7,270 nucleotides of DNA from positions 1 through 7,270 of the forward strand of contig JBKHEJ010000145.1 in assembly GCA_046540855.1 (NCBI GenBank), read 5' to 3'. The stretch comes from T1Sed10-7 sp046540855 (GTDB lineage Bacteria > Actinomycetota > Nitriliruptoria > Nitriliruptorales > Nitriliruptoraceae). Made by a program: the position numbers and the translations under genes. Each line of letters begins with the position of its first letter. Positions within the stretch are counted from its first letter, which is position 1. This document shows, in pieces, positions 1-5,376 of this stretch. Under the pieces are notes generated by a model. That model did not search any database. It was not told the origin of the DNA and was given only the letters and a program-made list of their open reading frames with translations.

Positions 1-12
1 GGCGGGTCCGAG

Positions 13-27
13 CCCCGGTGCCCGGGG
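13..27. terminator. Perfect GC hairpin downstream of mdh, possible terminator
   Basis: CCCCGG, a TGC loop, then CCGGGG form a perfect six-pair stem-loop about 86 bases beyond the mdh stop. A second hairpin (GGCCG at 37-41 with CGGCC at 49-53) lies between it and the gene. Neither has a T-tract, which is common for high-GC actinobacterial terminators but leaves the call weak. The gene to the left is outside the window, so the hairpin could serve that gene instead. The rest of bases 1-112 shows no supportable coding sequence. Confidence 0.35.
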
Positions 28-112
28 AGCGTGCCAGGCCGCTCGGTCCGGCCGACGGGAGAGCGCCGCTGGCCGGGATGGTGCTGTCGGCGGCAGGTGG
101 CCGTCGGGCCGG

Positions 113-1099
113 TCAGAGCATGTCGGCGACGGCAGCGCGCTCGGCCTCGAGCTCCGCGACCGTGGCGTCCAGCTTCGCCTGCGCGAAGGCCGACAGCTCG
201 AGGCCCTGGACGATCTCGTAGCCGCCCACACCATCGGTGGTGACCGGGAACCCGCAGACCAGCCCCTCCGGTACGCCGTAGGAGCCGTCGGAGACCACCG
301 CCATCGACACCCAGTCGCCCTCGGCGGTGGGCTCGCCACCACGCCAGGTCCGTACGTGATCGATCAGCGCGTTCGCCGCCGAGGCAGCCGAGGAGGCGCC
401 ACGCGCGTCGATGACGGCCTTGCCGCGCTGCTGGACCATGGTGAGGAACTCTCCCTCGAGCCACGCGCGGTCGAGGATGACCTCGGTCGCGGGCCGGCCA
501 CCGATGCGAGCGTTCTCGAAGTCCGGGACCATGGTCGGTGAGTGGTTGCCCCACACGGCGAGGTTGGTGACCTCAGCGACCGGCACCCCGGCCTTGCTGG
601 CGAGCTGGCTCTTGGCCCGGTTCTCGTCGAGGCGGACCATCGCGGTCACCCGCTCAGCCGGGATCCCCTCGAGGTTGGCCGCGGTGATCAGGGCGTTGGT
701 GTTGGCAGGGTTGCCGACCACCGCGACCCGGAGGTCGGAGGACGCGTTCGCGAGCGCCCTGCCCTGGGCGGTGAAGATGCGGCCGTTGTCCTTGAGCAGA
801 TCGGCCCGCTCCATGCCCGGACCGCGCGGCTTCGCCCCGACGAGGCAGGCGACGTTGGTGCCGTCGAAGGCCTCCTTGGCGTCATCGGTCAGCACGATGC
901 CGGTGAGCAGCGGGAAGGCGCAGTCCTCGAGCTCCATGGCGACCCCCTCCAGCGCTGGCAGCGCCGGGGTGATCTCGAGCAGCCGCAGCTCGACGGGGGT
1001 GTCCGGGCCGAACATCTGGCCGGAAGCGATGCGGTAGACCAGGGCGTAGCCGATCTGGCCAGCGGCTCCGGTGATGCTGACACGGACGGGGCTGGACAT
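113..1099 (-). CDS. mdh: Malate dehydrogenase, NAD-dependent, type 2 family
   Basis: This cytoplasmic enzyme interconverts malate and oxaloacetate with NAD(H) in the TCA cycle. The 328-residue length is normal for the LDH/MDH superfamily type 2 group. The Rossmann loop GAAGQIG is at residues 11-17, and acidic E42 in LLEI is the expected ligand of the NAD ribose. Substrate-binding arginines are R92 and R98 in the mobile loop (GAKPRGPGMER), plus R161. GNPANTN is at 129-135. The catalytic pair is D158 with H186 in WGNHSP. The motif around D158 reads RLDENRA where RLDHNRA is usual, so residue 159 is Glu rather than His. The ATG start is supported by GAGGGAG (complement of 1106-1112) six bases upstream. 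The gene is divergent from the methyltransferase. The family call is firm; kinetic properties cannot be read from the sequence. Confidence 0.96.
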   Translation of the reverse strand: MSSPVRVSITGAAGQIGYALVYRIASGQMFGPDTPVELRLLEITPALPALEGVAMELEDCAFPLLTGIVLTDDAKEAFDGTNVACLVGAKPRGPGMERADLLKDNGRIFTAQGRALANASSDLRVAVVGNPANTNALITAANLEGIPAERVTAMVRLDENRAKSQLASKAGVPVAEVTNLAVWGNHSPTMVPDFENARIGGRPATEVILDRAWLEGEFLTMVQQRGKAVIDARGASSAASAANALIDHVRTWRGGEPTAEGDWVSMAVVSDGSYGVPEGLVCGFPVTTDGVGGYEIVQGLELSAFAQAKLDATVAELEAERAAVADML

Positions 1100-1135
1100 G
1101 GTGCACTCCCTCGAGCACAGCGGACAGGGGTGCCG

Positions 1136-1141
1136 AGCCTA
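1136..1141 (-). promoter_or_regulatory. Candidate -10 element (TAGGCT) for mdh
   Basis: The minus strand reads TAGGCT, matching the TANNNT form of actinobacterial housekeeping -10 boxes, about 36 bases upstream of the mdh start. There is no recognisable TTGAC-like -35 at 16-18 bases; that position falls in the palindrome at 1158-1173. The same hexamer occurs upstream of purN and of the NlpC/P60 gene. On the plus strand, TACGGT at 1144-1149 also fits TANNNT and could serve the methyltransferase, so the two divergent promoters may nearly abut. This is inference from short motifs. Confidence 0.3.
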
Positions 1142-1157
1142 GCTACGGTGGGTCCGC

Positions 1158-1173
1158 CGGCCGGCGCCGGCCG
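1158..1173. repeat. 16-base perfect palindrome in the divergent mdh/methyltransferase spacer
   Basis: CGGCCGGCGCCGGCCG is identical to its reverse complement. It lies 18 bases before the methyltransferase ATG, where the -35 of the candidate mdh promoter would fall. It could be an operator for a dimeric regulator or a 5' UTR hairpin for the methyltransferase. Alternating GGCC/CCGG runs arise easily in very GC-rich DNA, so function is unproven. Confidence 0.45.
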
Positions 1174-1191
1174 CGACGTCTGGATCCGACC

Positions 1192-1926
1192 ATGCACCTG
1201 CTGCAGCGCCTCTTCGCCACGGTCTACGACCCGGTGATGGCACCGCTGGAGCACGGCCGCGTCGGCCACCAGCGCACCGCCCTGCTGGCGCAGGCCTACG
1301 GGCACGTGCTCGACCTGGGTGCTGGCACGGGCGCGAACCTCGAGCACCTGCCCGCGAGCGTGGACCGTGTCACGGCCATCGAGCCCGATCCCGCCATGCG
1401 CGCGCACCTGGTCCGACACCTGTCCCGGCTCGCGGCGAGCGGATCTCACCGGTGGCAGGTGATGGCCGGTGCCGGCGAGGGGACGGGGATGCTCACCACA
1501 CCCGCTCCGGCGACGCTCACGGCACCAGCGGCGACGGTCCCGCGACGGATGCAGGTCGAGGTGGTGGACGCCGTCGCCGAAGCGCTCCCGCTGCCGGACG
1601 CCTCGGTGGACGTCGCGATCGCGACCCTGGTCCTGTGCACGGTCAGCGATCCCGAGCTCGCCGTCGCCGAGCTCCGGCGGGTGCTCCGGCCGGGAGGCGA
1701 GCTGCTCGTGCTCGAGCACGTCGCCTCGCACCAGCCGGGCCGTCTGCGGCTCCAGCACGCCATCACCCCCGCGTGGAAGGTGGTCGCACGGGGCTGCCAC
1801 CTGGACCGCGACACCCGCGCCACGCTGGCCACCGGGGGCTTCGACGTCAGCGACGTCACCGCGTGGCAGCTGAGCGACAACAGCCGACTCACCGCCGCGA
1901 TCACCGGCGTGGCGCGGCCGGCCTGA
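1192..1926 (+). CDS. METTL7-like class I SAM-dependent methyltransferase
   Basis: This 244-residue protein has a complete class I methyltransferase fold. Motif I, VLDLGAGTG, is at residues 39-47 and binds SAM; acidic E64 in IEPDP should contact the SAM ribose. The post-motif region LPLPDASVDVAIATLVLCTV is at 132-151, with RVLRPGGELLVLEHV at 163-177. The C-terminal run GCHLDRDT (201-208) before GGF is typical of METTL7-like proteins and their bacterial relatives. Some animal members methylate thiols, but the substrate here is unknown. Residues about 84-118 form a Gly/Ala/Pro/Thr-rich insertion between motif I and the next strand. There is no signal peptide or clear membrane helix. ATG 1192 is chosen because family similarity begins within a few residues (LFATVYDPVMAPLE). 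The ribosome site is weak, only GGA at 1182-1184. It is convergent with folD and divergent from mdh, so it is probably its own transcription unit. Confidence 0.85.
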   Translation: MHLLQRLFATVYDPVMAPLEHGRVGHQRTALLAQAYGHVLDLGAGTGANLEHLPASVDRVTAIEPDPAMRAHLVRHLSRLAASGSHRWQVMAGAGEGTGMLTTPAPATLTAPAATVPRRMQVEVVDAVAEALPLPDASVDVAIATLVLCTVSDPELAVAELRRVLRPGGELLVLEHVASHQPGRLRLQHAITPAWKVVARGCHLDRDTRATLATGGFDVSDVTAWQLSDNSRLTAAITGVARPA

Positions 1927-1933
1927 GGCGACA

Positions 1934-1971
1934 GGGGCCGAACCCCCGGAGACCAGCGGGGGCCGAGCCCC
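1934..1971. terminator. Paired hairpins in the convergent gap, possible bidirectional terminator
   Basis: The 59-base gap between the convergent methyltransferase and folD genes holds several alternative stems. CCCCCG (1943-1948) pairs with CGGGGG (1957-1962) around an eight-base loop. GGGG (1934-1937) can pair with CCCC at 1943-1946 or at 1968-1971. GGGGC (1959-1963) pairs with GCCCC (1967-1971) around CGA. A bidirectional terminator fits the gene arrangement. No T-tract follows on either strand, so this is inferred from structure and position. Confidence 0.45.
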
Positions 1972-1985
1972 GGGACGGGCGGCGG

Positions 1986-2858
1986 TCAGCGCTGCGGCAG
2001 CCCCCGCCGTGCCCGGGCCGCCTCGAGCGTGTTCTGCAGCAGCATCGTCACCGTCATCGGACCGACGCCACCCGGGACCGGGGTGATCGCGCCCGCTACC
2101 TCGGCGACCTCGTCGAACACCACGTCACCGACGAGCTTGCCGTCCTCACCGCGGTTGGTCCCGACGTCGATCACGACCGCGCCGGGGCGGACCATGTCCG
2201 CGGTGATGAGGCCGATCTGCCCGGCTGCGGCGACCACGACGTCGGCTCGCCGACACACCGCAGCCAGGTCACGGGTGCGGGAGTGCGCGAGGGTCACCGT
2301 GGCGTCACGCCCCTTGAGCGTGAGCATGACCGACAACGGCCGGCCGACGAGGTTGGACCTCCCGACCACGACGATGTCCGCCCCGACGGTGTCGACCCCG
2401 GCGTGGGCCAGCAGCTCGAGCACCCCGTAGGGCGTGCAGGACAGGAAGGTGGGGTCACCGATGGCGAGCCGACCGGCCGTGTAGGGGTTCAGCGCGTCCA
2501 CGTCCTTGGCCGGGGTGATCAGCTCCTGCACGGCACGTGCGTCGAGGTGGTCGGGCAGCGGGAGCTGGACGAGGATGCCGTCGATCGCATCGTCGTCGTT
2601 CAGCCGTCGGACCAGCGCCTCGAGCTCCTCCTGCGTGGTGTCCTCGGGCAGCTCGTGCTGCTCGGAGCGCATGCCGGCCGCCTCGCTGGCCCGGTGCTTC
2701 ATCCCGACGTACACCTTCGACGCCGGGTCGGAGCCGACGATCACCGCGGCCAGTCCGGGCTGGACGTCATGCTCGGCACGCAGCCGGGCCACGTCGTCGG
2801 CGATGCGCGCGCGGACCTCGGTGGCGAGGGCCTTGCCGTCCAGGATGCGTGCGGTCAC
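1986..2858 (-). CDS. folD: Bifunctional methylene-THF dehydrogenase / methenyl-THF cyclohydrolase
   Basis: FolD is a cytoplasmic enzyme that interconverts 5,10-methylene-THF and 10-formyl-THF through methenyl-THF, using NADP. The product is 290 residues, close to the usual 280-300. The catalytic motif Y50-V-G-M-K54 has Tyr and Lys at the same positions as in E. coli FolD. Q98 in DGILVQLPLP and D121 in KDVDALNP complete the known active-site set. The cofactor-binding segment VVVGRSNLVGRP is at 163-174 and the signature PVPGGVGPMT at 260-269. The start is GTG 2858, fixed by a strong GGAGGT (complement of 2866-2871) seven bases upstream; open frame further upstream runs over purH in another frame and is not coding. 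It lies 83 bases after purH on the same strand with no obvious promoter between, so it is probably cotranscribed. It regenerates the 10-formyl-THF used by PurN and PurH. Confidence 0.97.
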   Translation of the reverse strand: MTARILDGKALATEVRARIADDVARLRAEHDVQPGLAAVIVGSDPASKVYVGMKHRASEAAGMRSEQHELPEDTTQEELEALVRRLNDDDAIDGILVQLPLPDHLDARAVQELITPAKDVDALNPYTAGRLAIGDPTFLSCTPYGVLELLAHAGVDTVGADIVVVGRSNLVGRPLSVMLTLKGRDATVTLAHSRTRDLAAVCRRADVVVAAAGQIGLITADMVRPGAVVIDVGTNRGEDGKLVGDVVFDEVAEVAGAITPVPGGVGPMTVTMLLQNTLEAARARRGLPQR

Positions 2859-2865
2859 GTCGGGT

Positions 2866-2871
2866 ACCTCC
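2866..2871 (-). promoter_or_regulatory. Strong ribosome binding site of folD
   Basis: The minus strand reads GGAGGT, a near-perfect anti-16S match, seven bases before the folD GTG. It decides the start against the long upstream open frame. It is the best ribosome site in the window, fitting independent initiation of folD rather than coupling to purH. Confidence 0.85.
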
Positions 2872-2906
2872 GGTGCCAGGCGGCGGGGGTCGGGGCAGGT
2901 GGTCTG

Positions 2907-2933
2907 GGGCGGGGGTGCGGCACGGCACCGCCC
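2907..2933 (-). terminator. Stem-loop just after purH, possible attenuator or 3' stabiliser
   Basis: On the purH/folD transcript, GGGC-GGTGC, a six-base loop, then GCACC-(CCC bulge)-GCCC can form a nine-pair stem starting eight bases after the purH stop. There is no U-tract and no promoter-like sequence between it and folD. Partial termination, an RNA-processing site or an mRNA stabiliser is as likely as full termination. The 83-base gap shows nothing else except the folD ribosome site and the G-runs on the opposite strand. Confidence 0.3.
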
Positions 2934-2941
2934 GGCTGACC

Positions 2942-4483
2942 TCAGTGCTTGAAGTGGCGGCGACCGGTGAACACCATCGCGATGCCGTGCTCGTCGGCCG
3001 CGGCGATCACCTCCTCGTCCCGGACCGAGCCGCCCGGCTGCACGATCGCGCGCACCCCCGCAGCGGCAGCGGCGTCCGGGCCGTCGCGGAAGGGGAAGAA
3101 CGCGTCGCTGGCGAGCACGCTGCCCGCGTGCCGGTCCCCGGATCGCTCGACCGCGAGCCGGACGCTGTCGACCCGGCTCATCTGTCCGGCACCCACCCCG
3201 ACGACCTGTCCGGCCTTGGCGAGCACGATCGCGTTGGAGCGGGTGTGCTTGGCCGCGACCCACGCGAAGCGCAGGTCCGCCAGGGTGGCTTCGTCCGGCC
3301 GGGTGCGGGTGACCACCTCCCAGGCGTCCCACGGCTCCTCGGCGAGGTCGGCGTCCTGCACGAGGATGCCGCCGACCACCGACCTGAGCTGCCGGGCGGG
3401 AGCGGGACGTTCGGCGTCCGGGGTGCGCAGGATCCGCAGGTTGCGCTTCGCCGCTAGCACCGCGAGCGCCTCGTCGTCGTAGCCCGGAGCGATCACCACC
3501 TCGGTGAAGACCTCGGCGATGCGGCGCGCCGTCGGCTCGTCGATGCAGCGGTTGCTGGCGACGATGCCGCCGAAGGCGCTGACGGGGTCGCCCTCCAGCG
3601 CCCGGGCGTAGGCGGTCTCGACGTCGTCGCCGATCGCGAACCCGGCGGGGTTGGTGTGCTTGATGATCGCGACGCAGGGGCTGTCGGCCTCCACGACCAT
3701 CCCCCAGGCCGCGTCGGTGTCGAGCAGGTTGTTGTAGGACAGCTCCTTGCCGTGCAGCTGCTCGGCAGCGGCGATGCCCCCCGCGTCGGCGCGGGCGTAG
3801 AAGGCGCCCTGCTGGTGCGGGTTCTCGCCGTAGCGCAGCTGCTGGCGCAGCGGTATCGCGAGGTGGAGCTGGGTCGGCACCGCCTCGTCGCGCTGGAACC
3901 AGTCCGCGACCGCCGCGTCGTAGGCGGCGGTGTGCCGGAAGGCCTGGGCGGCGAGCCGGCGGCGCAGCCCGGCGGTGAGCCCACCGCGGGTCCGCAGGTC
4001 CTCGAGCACCGCGGCGTGGTCCACGGGCTCGACCAGGACGCCGACGGAACCGTGGTTCTTCGCGGCCGCGCGCAGCATCGCGGGCCCGCCGATGTCGATC
4101 ATCTCGACGACGTCGGCGTCCGGCGCGCCGGAGCTGACGGTGTCGGCGAAGGGGTAGAGGTTGCCCACGACCAGGTCGATCGCGGCGATGCCGAGGTCCT
4201 CGAGCTCCGCCACGTGCGCGGGGTCGGTGCGGTCGGCGAGGATGCCGGCGTGCACGGCCGGGTGGAGGGTCTTGACGCGGCCGTCGAGGCACTCCGGGAA
4301 GCCGGTCACCTCGGCGACCTCGGTCACGTGGACGCCCGCGTCCCGCAGGACCGCGGCGGTCGACCCGGTGGACAGCAGCTCGACCCCGAGCTCGGCGAGC
4401 GCCTGGCCGAGCTCGGCCAGGCCGGTCTTGTCGAAGCAGCTGAGCAGGGCGCGACGGACCGGGGTGACGGCGGTGTCGGTCAC
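2942..4483 (-). CDS. purH: Bifunctional AICAR transformylase / IMP cyclohydrolase
   Basis: PurH catalyses the last two steps of de novo IMP synthesis: formylation of AICAR with 10-formyl-THF, then ring closure. The 513-residue length is normal for the fused enzyme. The N-terminal MGS-like IMP cyclohydrolase domain covers about residues 8-200, with SCFDKTGL (15-22), STGST (38-42) and KTLHPAVHAGIL (71-82). The AICAR transformylase domain follows, with RYGENPHQQ (217-225), the catalytic Lys-His pair K275-H276 in KHTNPAGFA, SAFGGIVASNR (302-312), GAGQMSRVDS (431-440), SDAFFPFRDG (459-468) and the C-terminal TGRRHFKH. Position 280 is Ala where KHxNPCG is commonly seen. The start is GTG 4483, with GAGG (complement of 4491-4494) seven bases upstream inside purN. 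This GTG overlaps the purN TGA in a four-base GTGA junction, suggesting translational coupling. Confidence 0.97.
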   Translation of the reverse strand: MTDTAVTPVRRALLSCFDKTGLAELGQALAELGVELLSTGSTAAVLRDAGVHVTEVAEVTGFPECLDGRVKTLHPAVHAGILADRTDPAHVAELEDLGIAAIDLVVGNLYPFADTVSSGAPDADVVEMIDIGGPAMLRAAAKNHGSVGVLVEPVDHAAVLEDLRTRGGLTAGLRRRLAAQAFRHTAAYDAAVADWFQRDEAVPTQLHLAIPLRQQLRYGENPHQQGAFYARADAGGIAAAEQLHGKELSYNNLLDTDAAWGMVVEADSPCVAIIKHTNPAGFAIGDDVETAYARALEGDPVSAFGGIVASNRCIDEPTARRIAEVFTEVVIAPGYDDEALAVLAAKRNLRILRTPDAERPAPARQLRSVVGGILVQDADLAEEPWDAWEVVTRTRPDEATLADLRFAWVAAKHTRSNAIVLAKAGQVVGVGAGQMSRVDSVRLAVERSGDRHAGSVLASDAFFPFRDGPDAAAAAGVRAIVQPGGSVRDEEVIAAADEHGIAMVFTGRRHFKH

Positions 4484-5151
4484 GGGACAACCTCGGGCTC
4501 GGGGGTGGGGGCGCGCGGCGGGCCGGGCGGCAGGATGATGGCGCGACGGCCCTCGATGCGCACGCGGTCCTGGCACAGCGCTTCCACGCAGGAGGGCAGC
4601 AGGACGTGCTCGACCGCCTTGATGCGTTCGTGCAGCGTCTCCTCGGTGTCGTCGGGCAGCACGTGCACCGCCCGCTGCGCCAGGATCGGTCCGTGATCGA
4701 CCTGCTCGTCGACGAGGTGGATCGTGCACCCCGTCAGCGCGACGCCGTAGGCCAGCGCGTCGCGCACCGCGTGGGCCCCCCGGAAGGCGGGCAGGAGCGA
4801 GGGGTGGGTGTTGACGACGCGGTCCGGCCAGCGTGCCAGGAACGCGCCCGACAGGATCCGCATGAACCCGGCGAGCACGACCACCTCCGGCTCGTGCTCG
4901 GCGATGCCGTCGGCCAGCGATCGCTCCCAGACGGCCCGGTCGTCCCCCGGCGCGAGCTCGCGCACGACCGTCGGGATGCCGGCCTCGACCGCCCGTGCCA
5001 GCCCGGCAGCTGAGGCCCGGTCGCTGCCGACCACGACGATCTCGCCACCGAAGGCCGGCTGCGACCGTGCCGCAGCGAGCAGGGCCGCCAGGTTCGAGCC
5101 GCCTCCGGAGATGAGCACGGCGATCCGCGTCGGTCGGGTCGGGCTGGCCAT
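4480..5151 (-). CDS. purN: Phosphoribosylglycinamide formyltransferase (GAR transformylase)
   Basis: PurN transfers a formyl group from 10-formyl-THF to GAR, the third step of purine synthesis. The 223-residue product has the phosphate-binding loop ISGGGSNL (14-21). It carries the catalytic set N114 and H116 (NTHPSLLP) and D152 (VDHG), each offset by eight from E. coli N106, H108 and D144. AGFMRIL at 94-100 is also typical. The last 16 residues are Pro-rich and likely a disordered tail beyond the catalytic fold. The start is ATG 5151, with GAGGGA (complement of 5157-5162) five bases upstream. Open frame continues far upstream but is antisense to the NlpC/P60 gene and unlike PurN. It is the first gene of the purN-purH-folD cluster and overlaps purH by four bases. 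Confidence 0.97.
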   Translation of the reverse strand: MASPTRPTRIAVLISGGGSNLAALLAAARSQPAFGGEIVVVGSDRASAAGLARAVEAGIPTVVRELAPGDDRAVWERSLADGIAEHEPEVVVLAGFMRILSGAFLARWPDRVVNTHPSLLPAFRGAHAVRDALAYGVALTGCTIHLVDEQVDHGPILAQRAVHVLPDDTEETLHERIKAVEHVLLPSCVEALCQDRVRIEGRRAIILPPGPPRAPTPEPEVVP

Positions 5152-5209
5152 GCGGATCCCTCGACCGGGGCACGGGGACGGGCAGGCCCGCTCGTACGGA
5201 CCTCGGTGC

Positions 5210-5215
5210 AGCCTA
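5210..5215 (-). promoter_or_regulatory. Candidate -10 element (TAGGCT) for the purN-purH-folD cluster
   Basis: The minus strand reads TAGGCT, a TANNNT match, about 58 bases upstream of the purN start. TTGGCG lies upstream at 5227-5232 but only 11 bases away, too close for a standard -35. The call rests on the hexamer, its place in the divergent spacer and its recurrence before two other genes. Confidence 0.3.
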
Positions 5216-5255
5216 ACGGGTGCGCCCGCCAAGACGGATCGGGCGGTGGCCTCGC

Positions 5256-5290
5256 GCCGGCCGGGACGGTGGCCGGCCAGCCCTCCGGCC
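5256..5290. repeat. Overlapping GC inverted repeats in the purN/NlpC divergent spacer
   Basis: GCCGGCC (5256-5262) pairs with GGCCGGC (5271-5277) around eight bases. GGCCGG (5271-5276) can instead pair with CCGGCC (5285-5290), also around eight bases. The two stems exclude each other. They lie between the candidate divergent -10 elements at 5210-5215 and 5315-5320, where a regulator could act on both genes. They may equally be compositional noise. The rest of the 225-base spacer (5152-5376) shows only the promoter-like and ribosome sites listed separately. Confidence 0.3.
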
Positions 5291-5314
5291 CGGGCTCGTC
5301 CCGACCACCCTCGG

Positions 5315-5320
5315 TAGGCT
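5315..5320 (+). promoter_or_regulatory. Candidate -10 element (TAGGCT) for the NlpC/P60 gene
   Basis: TAGGCT on the plus strand lies 56 bases before the chosen GTG start at 5377 and fits the TANNNT consensus. I see no matching -35. Its position downstream of the in-frame ATG at 5206 supports the later GTG as the true start. Confidence 0.3.
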
Positions 5321-5366
5321 CCTCCCCCATCGAGGGCGGAGCTCCGCGACCCGCCCGTGCACGTCC

Positions 5367-5370
5367 GAGG
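5367..5370 (+). promoter_or_regulatory. Ribosome binding site fixing the NlpC/P60 start
   Basis: GAGG with a six-base spacer to GTG 5377 is the only good Shine-Dalgarno match before the signal peptide. It favours this start over ATG 5206, which would add 57 low-complexity residues ahead of the signal peptide. Confidence 0.65.
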
Positions 5371-5376
5371 TCGCCC

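Noticed and set aside
889..1800. Minus-strand open frame of 303 codons antisense to the methyltransferase
   Set aside because: Arg/Pro/His-rich translation without motifs. The plus-strand frame has intact methyltransferase motifs, and the end of this frame overlaps mdh in the wrong frame.
1452..2939. Long plus-strand open frame of 495 codons antisense to folD
   Set aside because: It crosses from the methyltransferase gene into folD antisense, its translation is low-complexity Arg/Gly/Asp/His, and both underlying genes are firmly identified in other frames. It is a high-GC shadow.
2859..2941. Tetrahydrofolate or purine riboswitch in the folD leader
   Set aside because: The gap is only 83 bases, C-rich on the transcript and lacks any riboswitch core I recognise. 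One simple stem-loop accounts for the visible structure.
2859..4490. Extending folD upstream into a fusion of more than 800 residues
   Set aside because: The extension is an alternative frame of purH with Arg/Gly-rich low-complexity sequence. A strong GGAGGT site places the FolD start at 2858.
3656..4696. Long plus-strand open frame antisense to purH and purN
   Set aside because: Its composition follows the reverse complement of PurH and PurN codons, it has no recognisable domain, and it spans two identified genes.
5206..5376. ATG 5206 as the start of the NlpC/P60 protein
   Set aside because: It would put 57 low-complexity residues before the signal peptide and has no good ribosome site. 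GTG 5377 has GAGG at correct spacing directly before a normal signal peptide.
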